DNA of 64,000 nucleotides from Acidobacteriota bacterium. GTDB lineage: Bacteria > Acidobacteriota > Vicinamibacteria > Vicinamibacterales > SCN-69-37. The position numbers and the translations under genes are program-made. This document shows, piece by piece, positions 19,930 through 28,940 of the stretch; position 1 is the first letter of the stretch, and each line of letters opens with the position of its first letter. The notes beneath the pieces are model-generated. The model was not told the origin of the DNA. It did not search any database and was given only the letters and a program-made list of their open reading frames with translations. The DNA is taken from NCBI GenBank assembly GCA_020853395.1, contig JADYYY010000016.1:186001-250000 (forward strand), read 5' to 3'.

Positions 19930-21946
19930 ACGCACGCCGGCCGCCGAATGGCGGCTCGCCGCCGTGCTCGCAGTCGAGTGCGCCGTGTTCGCGCTCGTGG
20001 CCGAGCGGTTCGCCACGGCGGGCAACGTGTTCGAGATCGCGCGGCTCAGCGTCGAGCTCGGTCTCATTGCGATCGCGTTGACGCCGGTGATCGTCACCGG
20101 CGGCATCGACGTGTCGGTCGGATCGCTGCTCGGCCTGTCGGCCGTCGTGTTCGGCAGCGCGATGGTGGACGCGAAGCTGCCGCCCCTCGCGGCCATTGCC
20201 GCGACGATCGCGGTAGGCGCGGCGGGCGGCGCGCTCAACGCGCTGTTCGTCGCGCGCTTCCGGATTCCGCCGCTCATCGTCACGCTCGGCACGATGGCCC
20301 TGTTTCGCGGCATCGCCGAGGGCGTGACCGAGGGAGCCCGCAACTACTCGGGGTTTCCCGAGCGGCTGGTCGCGCTCGGGCAGGGGTACCTGTGGGGCGG
20401 CGTGCCGGCGCAACTGCCGATTCTGATCGCCGCGGCCGCCGGCTACGCCATCCTGCTGCACCGCTCGATCGTGGGGCGCGGATGGCAGGCGATCGGGTTC
20501 GGCGAAGCGGGCGCCCTCTACGCCGGCATCCCCGTGAGCCGTCGTCTCGCCCAGGCGTACGTGCTGACGGGCGCGGTCACGGGCCTGGCGGCGGTGATCT
20601 ACGTCGCGCACCTCGGCCAGGCGCGCGCGGACGCGGGCACGGGCTACGAGCTGTCGGCCATCACGGCGGTCGTGCTCGGCGGCGCGTCGGTCGCCGGCGG
20701 CCGTGGCACGATCGGCGGCACGCTGCTCGGGTTGTTCATCGTGGCCGTCCTGCAGAACGGCCTGCAGCTCGCGGCGCTGCCGTCCGAGCTCGTCGGCGTG
20801 CTGACCGGCGTCGTGCTCATCGCGGCGATCGCGCTCGACCGCCGGCGCGGTGCGGGCGTCGCGGCTCGATCGCCGGCAGTCGTCGAAGGAGAGATGCCCG
20901 TGAAGAACAGTCAAGTGGCCGTCCTCTGCGCCGCCATGCTCGCGGCCGCGCTGATCGTGGCCGGGACGAACGTGTGGATGGTGCAGACGTTCCGCTTCGC
21001 CGGCGCGCCCGCCGCGGCGCCGACGCCCTCGGCCGCGGGACGACGTCCCGTGATCGCGATGATGCCGAAGGCGAAAGGCGATCCGTACTTCGTGAGCTGC
21101 CGGGCCGGGGCGGAGGAAGCCGCACGCGATCTCGGGGTCGAGCTGATCTGGGACGGCCCAACGGCCCTCGACGCCGCGAAACAGAACGAGCTCGTCGAGA
21201 GCTGGATCACGCGACAGGTGGACGCGATTGCCGTGTCGGTCGAGAACCGCGCCGGCATCTCGACCGTGCTGCGCAAGGCGCGGGCGCGCGGCATCAGGGT
21301 GCTCGCCTGGGACGCGGACGCAGAGCCCGACGCGCGCGACTACTTCGTGAACCAGGCCACGCCCGAGGGCATCGGCCGCACGCTCGTCGACGAGGCGGCG
21401 CGGCTGATGGGCGATCGCGGCGCGTTCGCGATCGTCACCGGCGCGCTCAGCGCGGCGAATCAGAACGCGTGGATCGCCGCCATCAGAGAACGGCTCGCGG
21501 CGGCGCACCCGGCAATGACGCTGGCCGTGATCCGTCCGAGCGACGACGACCGGGACAAGGCGTTCGCCGAGACGCAGACGATCCTGCGCACGCACCCTGA
21601 GGCGACGCTCGTGATGGCGATCTCCGCACCCGCGGTGCCGGGCGCGGCCGAAGCGGTCCGCCAGGCCGGGCGCACGGACGTGAAGGTCATGGGCCTGTCG
21701 CTGCCGAACATGAACAAGCCGTACGTCCACGGCGGCGTGGTGCAGACGGTGGTGCTCTGGAACACCACGAACCTCGGCTACCTGACGGTACAGGCCGCCG
21801 CCCAGGCCGTGCGCGGCCAGCTCGGTCCCAACGCGACGTCGATGACCGCCGGCCGCCTCGGCCCGATCGAGATCCGCGGCGCCGAGATCGTTCTCGGCGA
21901 TCCGCTCGTGATGACGAAGGCGAACATCGATCAGTTCGACTTCTGA
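19916..21946 (+). CDS. Permease fused in frame to sugar-binding protein (RhaQ-RhaS)
   Basis: One uninterrupted frame of up to 676 residues. Residues 1-325 are a second CUT2 permease (VTGGIDVSVGS, RIPPLIVTLGTMALFRG, GYELSAITAVVLGGASVAGG, GGTLLGLF). Then, with no stop codon, a 25-residue hydrophobic segment (about 335-355) and a periplasmic-binding-protein domain of the RbsB/RhaS type (PVIAMMPKAKGDPYFVSCRAGAEEAA...AIAVSVENRAGIS...GLSLPNMNKPYV). These are normally two genes. At the joint an AAGGAG stands 8 nt before an in-frame GTG (20900), so a separate, membrane-anchored binding protein could also be made. Rhamnose as substrate is inferred from the operon. Confidence 0.85.
   Translation: MSSRERTPAAEWRLAAVLAVECAVFALVAERFATAGNVFEIARLSVELGLIAIALTPVIVTGGIDVSVGSLLGLSAVVFGSAMVDAKLPPLAAIAATIAVGAAGGALNALFVARFRIPPLIVTLGTMALFRGIAEGVTEGARNYSGFPERLVALGQGYLWGGVPAQLPILIAAAAGYAILLHRSIVGRGWQAIGFGEAGALYAGIPVSRRLAQAYVLTGAVTGLAAVIYVAHLGQARADAGTGYELSAITAVVLGGASVAGGRGTIGGTLLGLFIVAVLQNGLQLAALPSELVGVLTGVVLIAAIALDRRRGAGVAARSPAVVEGEMPVKNSQVAVLCAAMLAAALIVAGTNVWMVQTFRFAGAPAAAPTPSAAGRRPVIAMMPKAKGDPYFVSCRAGAEEAARDLGVELIWDGPTALDAAKQNELVESWITRQVDAIAVSVENRAGISTVLRKARARGIRVLAWDADAEPDARDYFVNQATPEGIGRTLVDEAARLMGDRGAFAIVTGALSAANQNAWIAAIRERLAAAHPAMTLAVIRPSDDDRDKAFAETQTILRTHPEATLVMAISAPAVPGAAEAVRQAGRTDVKVMGLSLPNMNKPYVHGGVVQTVVLWNTTNLGYLTVQAAAQAVRGQLGPNATSMTAGRLGPIEIRGAEIVLGDPLVMTKANIDQFDF
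20886..20902 (+). promoter_or_regulatory. Internal ribosome-binding site and GTG at permease/binding-protein joint
   Basis: AAGGAG at 20886-20891 precedes an in-frame ATG (20894, spacing 2) and GTG (20900, spacing 8). Initiation at the GTG would give a protein beginning VKNSQVAVLCAAMLAAALI, a good signal peptide or anchor. This suggests the binding protein was, or still is, a separate translation product. Confidence 0.5.
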
Positions 21947-22133
21947 GAGCCGAACGGGTTCGACGAGCACGACCGTCGAGGTGCTCGTTGAATCGGGGCG
22001 CCGCGGGGTGGCCGACGGCGGCGCGAACGGTCGCCGCCTCGTCGTGCGCGAGCAGGCGAGGGTCCGTTGGGCGAGCTCGCTCGATTCCGCGAACGACGCC
22101 CGTCACGAACGCGAGCGATGCTGGTTTCCGCTG

Positions 22134-23198
22134 TTACTTCGCGAAGTACGTATAGGTCAGCGTCCACGCGGTCGTGGCGCCCGGTGCGGTCGACACGTCG
22201 ACGAACGGCTCCATCGACACCACGCTGCGGATCGACCAGAACGCCAGACGCGCGAGCGGGCAGTCGGCGGTCACGCGAACGCCCGCACCGGTGGCCGTGT
22301 TCTCCGTCGTGATGTCGTAGTCGGCCGGGGTCGTGCCGAACCCGGTGATCGAGAACGTCACCCGGTCCTCGCCGGACAGCACCTTCTTGTAGAGGATCTG
22401 CTTCCCGCGAATCTCGGCGAACGCCGGATCGGGCGGCGTGGTGGTCTTGATGTCGAACGGCACGCTGATGCGGATGTCCGGGCCCGTCGTGCCGCCGTCG
22501 AGCGTCAGGAAGTTGTGGTTGTACTGCGTGGCCTGGATCGGCTGTCGGCCGACGTTCGTCAGGCGGTGCTCGATCGTCATCTCGGGCCGGCCGGGCGACA
22601 GGCGCAGCGTCTTCTCATAGCGGTAGCCGTAGCCCGAGGCCGGATCGTTCACTTCTTGTGTGAACGACACGCGGTCGGCCGCCGGCGTCACGGTCCATTT
22701 CCCGGCATCGACGATCTCGTAGTTGGCGTAGCCGCTGTAGTTCGCGTCGGTCGCGCGGCGCAGCACGCCGACGCCGATCTTGACGAACGTGCCGCCGACG
22801 CTGGCTGCCGTGTAGCCCAGCGCGGGCTGGAACTCCTCGGCCGGTCCGGTCATCGTGCTCTGCGCGCCGGTCACGATCTCGCCGTCGCGGTACACGAAGT
22901 CCCGCACGGGCGGATCGCTCTTCGCGAACCACGGACCGTAGAAGTCGTGCCCCTTGTGCTCGAGGGAGGCGACGACGCCGGACCAGTCGAAGCGCGTGGA
23001 CCGATAGAAGCCGCGCGCCGCGTCGGGCAGATGGATGCGCGCGCGGATCTGGCCGTTGGTGATGAGCGCGTCGGGAGGCTGCGGCTGGACGATGGTCACG
23101 GTGGAGGCGTCTCCGGGAAGAAGGCCGGCGCGCGGCCCGGCGCCGAGGCACACGAACGCGGCGGCCGCCGCGGCTGACGTCAGGGTTGTCCGGGTCAT
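22134..23198 (-). CDS. Exported protein of unknown function, mutarotase-like fold possible
   Basis: A 354-residue protein with a signal peptide (TLTSAAAAAAFVCLGAGPRAG) and a beta-rich body. Segments such as LITNGQIRARIHLPDAARGFYRSTRFDWSG and the paired MTIEHRLTNVGRQPI...YNHNFLTLDGG recall galactose-mutarotase-like beta-sandwich proteins, but I cannot identify the usual catalytic His/Glu with certainty. Start 23198 is the ATG nearest the signal peptide; a longer frame upstream adds only ten residues. It stands alone between the rhamnose transporter and a divergent oxidoreductase, and may act on sugars in the periplasm. Confidence 0.7.
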   Translation of the reverse strand: MTRTTLTSAAAAAAFVCLGAGPRAGLLPGDASTVTIVQPQPPDALITNGQIRARIHLPDAARGFYRSTRFDWSGVVASLEHKGHDFYGPWFAKSDPPVRDFVYRDGEIVTGAQSTMTGPAEEFQPALGYTAASVGGTFVKIGVGVLRRATDANYSGYANYEIVDAGKWTVTPAADRVSFTQEVNDPASGYGYRYEKTLRLSPGRPEMTIEHRLTNVGRQPIQATQYNHNFLTLDGGTTGPDIRISVPFDIKTTTPPDPAFAEIRGKQILYKKVLSGEDRVTFSITGFGTTPADYDITTENTATGAGVRVTADCPLARLAFWSIRSVVSMEPFVDVSTAPGATTAWTLTYTYFAK

Positions 23199-23221
23199 GC
23201 GGCGGAGAATAGCATTGCGCC

Positions 23222-24241
23222 ATGTCAAAAGTCCGCTGGGGTGTGATCAGCACCGCCAACATCGGCCTCGCGAAAGTGATTCCCGGCATGCAGAAGGGGC
23301 GGCACACCGCCGTCACCGCCATCGCGTCGCGCGACCAGTCGAGGGCCGACGCGGCGGCCGCCATGCTCGGCCTCGCGAAGGCCTACGGGTCGTACGAAGC
23401 GCTGCTGGCCGATCCCGACGTCGATGTCGTGTACATCCCGACGCCGAACCACCTCCACGTGCCGCTCGCGCTCCAATCGATCGACGCCGGCAAGCACGTG
23501 CTCGTCGAGAAACCCGTGGCGCTCGATGCCACGCAGGCCCGCGAGCTGGCCGCCGCCGCGGCGGCTCACCCCACGCTCAAGATCATGGAGGCGTTCATGT
23601 ACCGCCATCACCCGCAGTGGGTGATGGCGAAAGAGCTCGCCACCAACGGATCGATCGGCGAGCTGCGCACCGTGCAGACGGCGTTCTCCTACTACAACGT
23701 CGATCCGGCGAACGTTCGCAACATGGGCAGCCTCGGCGGAGGCGGTGGGCTGATGGACATCGGCTGCTACCCGATCTCGCTCTCCCGGTTCCTCTTCGAC
23801 GCCGAGCCCTCGCGCGTCGCCGCCATCGTCGACGTCGATCCGGCGTTCAACGTGGATCGGCTGGCGTCGGGCATCATGGACTTCGGGCGCGGCACCGCGA
23901 CCTTCACCGTGGGCACGCAGATCGTGCCCTACCAGCGGGTGACGATCTTCGGCACCGACGGCTGCGTCGAGATCGAGATCCCGTTCAACGCGCCGCCGTC
24001 CGGTTCGCATTGCTTGTGGCATCGGCGAGGCGACGAGACGACCACGCACGATGTCGGCGGGCACGACCAGTACACGATCCAGGGCGACCTCATGTCGCGC
24101 GCGATTCTCGACGACGCGCCCGTTCCCACGCCCATCGGCGATGCCGTCGCCAACATGGCCGTGATCGACGCCATGTTCGAGAGCGCGAAGACGCGGTCCT
24201 GGGTCCTGGGTCCCGGGTCCCGGGTTCCAGGAACGCGCTGA
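23222..24241 (+). CDS. Gfo/Idh/MocA family oxidoreductase
   Basis: A 339-residue NAD(P)-dependent sugar or inositol dehydrogenase-like protein. The N-terminal Rossmann domain begins VRWGVISTANIGLAKVIPGM; VVYIPTPNHLH and the family signature HVLVEKPVALD (catalytic Lys) follow, then EAFMYRHHPQW and the C-terminal beta domain with GGGGGLMDIGCYPIS. The substrate is unknown. It has no ribosome-binding site; TAGCAT ends 6 nt before the ATG. The last 13 or so codons run through a 7 bp tandem repeat (24197-24228), so the C-terminus has probably been extended or replaced by the repeat. Confidence 0.88.
   Translation: MSKVRWGVISTANIGLAKVIPGMQKGRHTAVTAIASRDQSRADAAAAMLGLAKAYGSYEALLADPDVDVVYIPTPNHLHVPLALQSIDAGKHVLVEKPVALDATQARELAAAAAAHPTLKIMEAFMYRHHPQWVMAKELATNGSIGELRTVQTAFSYYNVDPANVRNMGSLGGGGGLMDIGCYPISLSRFLFDAEPSRVAAIVDVDPAFNVDRLASGIMDFGRGTATFTVGTQIVPYQRVTIFGTDGCVEIEIPFNAPPSGSHCLWHRRGDETTTHDVGGHDQYTIQGDLMSRAILDDAPVPTPIGDAVANMAVIDAMFESAKTRSWVLGPGSRVPGTR
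24197..24228. repeat. 7-bp tandem repeat at a gene 3' end
   Basis: Four copies of CCTGGGT or CCCGGGT in a row at the end of the oxidoreductase gene, read as VLGPGSRVPG. Confidence 0.6.
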
Positions 24242-24260
24242 CGCTGGCCCACCTCAGATC

Positions 24261-24317
24261 TTCCGATTTCCCGATAATCCGATGTCCCTATGCTCGATCA
24301 CCCGATATCCCGATACG
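24261..24317. repeat. Degenerate CCGATA word repeat before PPIase gene
   Basis: At least six copies of (C)CCGAT(A/T) or CGAT words within 57 bp, at irregular 8-12 bp spacing. Similar low-complexity strings elsewhere in the window use other words (24197, 56287, 57380). Confidence 0.45.
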
Positions 24318-24319
24318 CC

Positions 24320-24916
24320 ATGCGCCGATACACGATCGCGATTGTCGCTGTTCTCGCCACCGTTACGTCGTGCGCACCTGCCGGCAACCCGAAGGTTCCG
24401 GCTGGTGCCAAGAGCTCGGGCGGCCTTCACGGCGTCATCCAGACGGACAAAGGACCGATCGAGATCGAGTTCCTCCCCGCCGACGCGCCGCGCGCGGTCG
24501 AGAACTTCCGGCTGCTGGCCGAGCACGGCTACTACGACGGCTTGACGTTCCACCGCATCGTGAGAGGCTTCATGATTCAGGGCGGCGATCCGGCCGGCGA
24601 CGGCACGGGAGGAGAGAGCGCGTGGGGCGATCCGTTTCCGGACGAGATCGCGCCCGGGTCGCCTCTCTACCGCGGCGGCTATCGCCGCGGCCTCGTCGCG
24701 ATGGCCAATGCCGGCCCGAATACCAATGGCAGCCAGTTCTTCATCCTCCAGCAGGACTACCCGCTGCCGCCGGCGTACGTGATCTTCGCGAGGGTCACGT
24801 CCGGCATGGCCGTCGTGGACGCGCTCGCCGAGACGCCGACGAGTCTCGGACCGGATGGCGAGATGAGCCGCCCGGTGACGCCCCCGGTGATCAGGACCGT
24901 GCACATCAAGCCCTGA
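24320..24916 (+). CDS. Cyclophilin-type peptidyl-prolyl isomerase lipoprotein
   Basis: A 198-residue cis-trans prolyl isomerase helping proteins fold in the envelope. The N-terminus MRRYTIAIVAVLATVTSC is a lipoprotein signal with lipobox VTSC (Cys18). The cyclophilin domain shows the active-site FHRIVRGFMIQGGDP, NTNGSQFFI and a VIFARVTSGMAVVDAL end. ATG 24320 was preferred to an ATG ten codons upstream because it gives a compact lipoprotein signal. It is separated by only 78 nt from the oxidoreductase and ends before a bidirectional hairpin. Confidence 0.9.
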   Translation: MRRYTIAIVAVLATVTSCAPAGNPKVPAGAKSSGGLHGVIQTDKGPIEIEFLPADAPRAVENFRLLAEHGYYDGLTFHRIVRGFMIQGGDPAGDGTGGESAWGDPFPDEIAPGSPLYRGGYRRGLVAMANAGPNTNGSQFFILQQDYPLPPAYVIFARVTSGMAVVDALAETPTSLGPDGEMSRPVTPPVIRTVHIKP

Positions 24917-24977
24917 CGTGGCGGGCCCATCGTGCAGCGTTCCCGGCGGCATCGGCCGTTTCGGTGCGTGCACTGGA

Positions 24978-25001
24978 ATCTCGGTGCCGCCGCACCGAGA
25001 T
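24978..25001. terminator. Stem-loop between convergent genes
   Basis: A perfect 10 bp stem (ATCTCGGTGC/GCACCGAGAT) with a 4 nt loop lies between the rightward PPIase and a leftward gene. It can serve both directions; no T-run is evident. Confidence 0.55.
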
Positions 25002-25071
25002 CATCTCGACGGCATCGTCGATATCACGCTTCGACTGGCAGGATCGTCTGGCCGCGCAACGGCGTTCGCCG

Positions 25072-26292
25072 CTAACGCGACAGCCATGCGCGCACGGCCG
25101 TCCAGTCCAACGAGTCGATGAGCGCGCGGTTGATGACGCAGCCACCGCGTCCGGTCTCTGCCATCGACTGCGCGGTGAGGCAGCGGGTGAAGCTCCCGAT
25201 CATCAGCACCTGAGGCGCGGATCGCGGCAGCGTCTTGTCGAAGTACGCCCAGTTCGGTTTGACGAGCGCGCGACACGGCGACGGTGCCGCCGCCTTCGCC
25301 TTGAACCTGCCATCGATGGATCCGGCGTCCTTGTCGTAGCACGACGCGGCATCGCGTGCCGCGGGCGACAGCGTGGCCAATGCCCGCTCGGCCGCGCGGT
25401 ACTCCTCCTCGACGGCGCGGACGGCGCGATCCTCCGGTCCGCCTGGCGCCAGCCGTTCGCGATTGGCGGCCTCGATCTGCCGGTCGGCCGCCTCCATGTT
25501 GGCGAGCAGTTCCGGCCCGTTCGGGACCGTGGCTGCCGCCTGTGTCCATCCCGCCCGGCGGGCGGCGCGCTTTGCCGGCGTCTGCCACTCGGCGAACTCG
25601 GCGACCTGCTTCGCAAAGGCGTTCCGTTGGGTCTCGTACGCGAGGCGTCGTTCGGCGACGGCCGGGGCCAAGGCGTCGCCGAGCGGCACCGGCAGCCAGA
25701 GCGGCCGGTCGTGTCTCTTCAGCACGTACACATCGTCGAAGCGTGAAAGGCCGGCCACCGACGTCCCGCCCTCCGGCTCGACGAAACCTTCGAGAGCGTC
25801 GGCCTGCCATTCCGTTGGGCGTCTTCCCGTGAACACGTCGCTGCCGATCCTGTTGACGAAGAACTGGAGCAACGCCGTTTCGCCACCTTTCAGATCTTCG
25901 TTCGCGAGCTTGCCGTTCCGCATGTACTCGATGAGCGGGAACGCGCCGAAGGAGAGGCCGCCCGCGAGCGGGACGGCTCGTCCCGCCGGCTGACCCGGCG
26001 CCGGCGCGGCGTAACCGTCGAGATGCCCCCAGATCTCGGCCGCGAACCCGATGGGCTCGGCCACCGCCGGCGCGCGCTTGACGATCGCGCCAAGTTCCTG
26101 GAGCCGCGCCTCATAGGCCTGGACTTCCGCCGGCGTGGCGCCACGCGCGGCACGTGCCGTGGCGATGGCCGTGAACGACCACGGCCGCCACGGCCCACGT
26201 TCCGTGGGTCGATAACGGAGCTGCGCGGCGAGCGTGGCCGAGACGAGGACGCCGATGACGAGGAGGCTGACGACGAGCGCGGGGAGACGCAT
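25072..26292 (-). CDS. Membrane-anchored or exported protein of unknown function
   Basis: A 406-residue protein with an N-terminal hydrophobic segment (residues 4-26, ALVVSLLVIGVLVSATLAAQ) and a soluble body rich in Ala, Arg and charged helices (about 240-330 is coiled-coil-like). The C-terminal part has four spaced cysteines (CYDKDAG, SPCRALV, TRCLTAQ, GGCVINR) that could form disulphides in the periplasm. I do not recognise the family. Start 26292 gives the signal segment at the N-terminus; further upstream codons look non-coding. It is convergent with the PPIase gene. Confidence 0.65.
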   Translation of the reverse strand: MRLPALVVSLLVIGVLVSATLAAQLRYRPTERGPWRPWSFTAIATARAARGATPAEVQAYEARLQELGAIVKRAPAVAEPIGFAAEIWGHLDGYAAPAPGQPAGRAVPLAGGLSFGAFPLIEYMRNGKLANEDLKGGETALLQFFVNRIGSDVFTGRRPTEWQADALEGFVEPEGGTSVAGLSRFDDVYVLKRHDRPLWLPVPLGDALAPAVAERRLAYETQRNAFAKQVAEFAEWQTPAKRAARRAGWTQAAATVPNGPELLANMEAADRQIEAANRERLAPGGPEDRAVRAVEEEYRAAERALATLSPAARDAASCYDKDAGSIDGRFKAKAAAPSPCRALVKPNWAYFDKTLPRSAPQVLMIGSFTRCLTAQSMAETGRGGCVINRALIDSLDWTAVRAWLSR

Positions 26293-26503
26293 GGCGTATT
26301 GTCCCGCATCTATCCGGACGCCGAACCTGGCGATCATCCCCGGCCGTTCTTTGATATCGTTCGCGCACGCGAACAACCAACGGACGGACGGGCGATGCCC
26401 AAATCCGATGTCCAAGGCCACTGTCCCAATGGATGTGCCTCTCTCGAACGGCACCTAGCCCGTTCAATGTCCACATGACACCTCAGCGAATCCGGAACTG
26501 TCC

Positions 26504-28213
26504 ATGCAGGTGATTCGATCTCCACGCGTGTACGACGTCTGCATCGTCGGCTCCGGCGCAGGCGGTGGCACCGTCGCGAAGGTGCTGACCGAGGCTGGGG
26601 CGAACGTCGTGATGCTCGAGGGCGGGCCGATGTGGGACTCGGCGAAGGACTCCGCCATGTTCGCGTGGAACTACGAGTCGCCGACGCGCGGCTATGGCGG
26701 CGACAAGAAGCCGTTCGGCGCGTTCGACGGGTGCATCGGCGGCTGGGAGATCGAGGGCGAGCCCTACACGGTGGGGCGTGGGGCCTGGCGCTGGTTCCGC
26801 GGCCGCATGCTCGGCGGCCGCACGCACCACTGGGGACGCATCTCCCTCAGGTTCGGCCCCGACGACTTCCGGCGGAAGAGCCTCGACGGGTTGGGCGACG
26901 ACTGGCCCATCACGTACGACGACATGAAGCCGTACTACGACAAGCTCGACAGCTTCGTCGGCATCTTCGGCGAGAACCACGCCGCCCGCACCGGCCTGCA
27001 CAACGAGCCCGACGGCATCTTCCTGCCGCCGCCGAGGCCGCGCGCCCACGAGCTGCTGATCAAGAGAGCGTGCGACCAGCTCAGGATTCCGATTGTCGCG
27101 TCCCGGCTGTCGATCCTCACGCGCGCGCACAACGGCCGCGCCGCCTGCCACTACTGCGGGCAATGCGGGCGCGGCTGCGCGACGCACTCCAACTTCTCGA
27201 GCGTCTCGGTGATGCTGCCGCCCGCGCTGAAGACCGGGCAGCTCACCATCGTCCCGAACGCGATGGCGCGCGAGGTGACGACCGGCGACGACGGCCTGGC
27301 CACCGGCGTCGCGTACGTCGACACGCAGAAGCTCACCGACCACCACGTGCGCGCGCGCGTCGTCGTCGTGGCCGCGAGCTGCGGCGAGTCGGCGCGCCTG
27401 CTGCTCAACTCCAAATCGCCGCGCCATCCGAACGGCCTCGCGAACTCGAGCGGCGTCGTCGGCAAGTACCTCACCGACTCCACCGGGCTGAGCGTCGGCG
27501 GTCATGTCCCCGCGCTCGCGGGCCTGCCGCGATACAACGCCGACGGCACCGGCGGCGCGCATCTCTACCTCCCGTGGTGGGGCGACAACAAGGCGCTCGG
27601 GTTTCCGCGCGGGTATCACGTCGAGCTCGGCGGCGGGTACGGCATGCCGGGCTACGGGTTCCTGTCGGGCATTCACAACTTCCCGGGCAGCCGCGGCGGC
27701 GGGTACGGCGCGGAGCTCAAGGACGAGTACCGGCGCTACTACGGATCGTTCGTGAACTTCGCCGGGCGCGGCGAACAGGTCGCGCGCGCGGACAACTACG
27801 TCGAGATCGATCCGAACGTCGTGGACAAGTACGGCATTCCGGTGCTGCGCTTCCACCACACGTGGAGCGACCACGAGCGGCTGCAGGCGAAGCACATGCA
27901 GGAGACGTTCAGGTCGATCATCGAGGCGATGGGCGGCACGCCCACGTCGCCGATGCCGACGGCCGCCGAGGACTATGGGCTCGCGGTCGGCGGGCTCATC
28001 ATCCACGAGGCCGGCGCCGTGCGGATGGGCCACGACGCCACGACGTCGGCGCTCAACCGGTACTGCCAGGCGCACGACGCGAAGAACCTGTTCGTCGCCG
28101 ACGGCGCGCCGTTCGTCTCGCAAGCCGACAAGAACCTCACCTGGACGATCATGGCGCTCGCCTGGCGCACGGCCGAGTACATCGCGGACGAGCGGCGGAA
28201 GGGGAACCTCTGA
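26504..28213 (+). CDS. GMC-family flavoprotein sugar/gluconate dehydrogenase
   Basis: A 569-residue FAD-dependent oxidoreductase, large subunit of a gluconate/sorbitol/fructose dehydrogenase-like complex. The ADP-binding motif is CIVGSGAGGGTVAKVL (residues about 12-27), followed by VVMLEGG; RMLGGRTHHWGRI is the GMC signature; CHYCGQCGRGCATH may bind a metal cluster as in related dehydrogenases; the C-terminal HEAGAVRMGHD and NLFVADGAPFVSQADKN carry the active-site His/Asn region. The sugar or alcohol substrate is not predictable. Its TGA overlaps the ATG of the small subunit. A 19 bp motif shared with the rhaI upstream region lies 138 nt before the start. Confidence 0.9.
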   Translation: MQVIRSPRVYDVCIVGSGAGGGTVAKVLTEAGANVVMLEGGPMWDSAKDSAMFAWNYESPTRGYGGDKKPFGAFDGCIGGWEIEGEPYTVGRGAWRWFRGRMLGGRTHHWGRISLRFGPDDFRRKSLDGLGDDWPITYDDMKPYYDKLDSFVGIFGENHAARTGLHNEPDGIFLPPPRPRAHELLIKRACDQLRIPIVASRLSILTRAHNGRAACHYCGQCGRGCATHSNFSSVSVMLPPALKTGQLTIVPNAMAREVTTGDDGLATGVAYVDTQKLTDHHVRARVVVVAASCGESARLLLNSKSPRHPNGLANSSGVVGKYLTDSTGLSVGGHVPALAGLPRYNADGTGGAHLYLPWWGDNKALGFPRGYHVELGGGYGMPGYGFLSGIHNFPGSRGGGYGAELKDEYRRYYGSFVNFAGRGEQVARADNYVEIDPNVVDKYGIPVLRFHHTWSDHERLQAKHMQETFRSIIEAMGGTPTSPMPTAAEDYGLAVGGLIIHEAGAVRMGHDATTSALNRYCQAHDAKNLFVADGAPFVSQADKNLTWTIMALAWRTAEYIADERRKGNL

Positions 28214-28821
28214 TGGCGAAGCTCACTCGGCGCACGATGCTGCAGGCCGTAGGCGCCACCGCTGCCGCCGCGTTCACGTGGACGGCGGAGGAGGCGACGG
28301 CGGCCGCAACGCAGGCCCAGCAGGCCCGGGCGCAGGCGGCCGCGACCGGCAAACCCTACGCGCGCAAGTTCTTCACTGCTCACGAATACGCGACGGTCAC
28401 CGTGCTCTCGAACCTCATCATCCCGAAGGATGCGCGCTCGGGGAGCGCCTCGGACGCCGGCGTGCCGGAGTTCATCGACTTCATCGTCTCCGATCAACCG
28501 GCGCGGCAGACGGCGGCGCGCGGCGGCCTGCGCTGGCTCGACGCCGAGTGCACGGCGCGCTTCGATCGCCGGTTCACCGACTGCACCGACGTTCAACGGC
28601 GACAGGTGCTCGACGACATCGCGTGGCCGCGCCGCGCGCGGCCGGAGCTCAGCCAGGGTGTTGCGTTCTTCACGGCGATGCGCGACCTCGTGGCGACGGG
28701 ATTCTGGTCGAGCCGGGTCGGCGTCGCGGACATCGGCTACCAGGGCAACCGTCCGGTCGCCGAATGGACGGGCGCGCCGGCGGACGTGCTGAGCAGGTTG
28801 GGCGTCGCGTACGAGTCGTAG
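28213..28821 (+). CDS. Gluconate 2-dehydrogenase subunit 3 family protein, Tat-exported
   Basis: A 202-residue small subunit that assists export and activity of the GMC dehydrogenase. It begins with a twin-arginine signal (TRRTMLQAVGATAAAAF), and the large subunit lacks its own signal, so the pair probably crosses the membrane together. The body contains TVTVLSNLIIPKD, AGVPEFIDFIVSD and the C-terminal GVADIGYQGNRP typical of the family. Start shares one base with the upstream stop (TGATG). Confidence 0.88.
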   Translation: MAKLTRRTMLQAVGATAAAAFTWTAEEATAAATQAQQARAQAAATGKPYARKFFTAHEYATVTVLSNLIIPKDARSGSASDAGVPEFIDFIVSDQPARQTAARGGLRWLDAECTARFDRRFTDCTDVQRRQVLDDIAWPRRARPELSQGVAFFTAMRDLVATGFWSSRVGVADIGYQGNRPVAEWTGAPADVLSRLGVAYES

Positions 28822-28940
28822 GTCGTCCTTCGAGGTTCGTTCCGAGGGGTTGAGACTCTCGAGACAGCCACCGCCACGGGTCTTCGGCCTCGGGGCAGTC
28901 GCCGCCTTCAGGGTACGGACAGCGTCCAGGAGGTTGGCCG

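Noticed and set aside
26293-26454. AraC-like helix-turn-helix upstream of the gene at 25072-26292
   Set aside because: The stretch TVALDIGFGHRPS resembles one AraC helix by chance; the frame has no further homology and no start with a ribosome-binding site.
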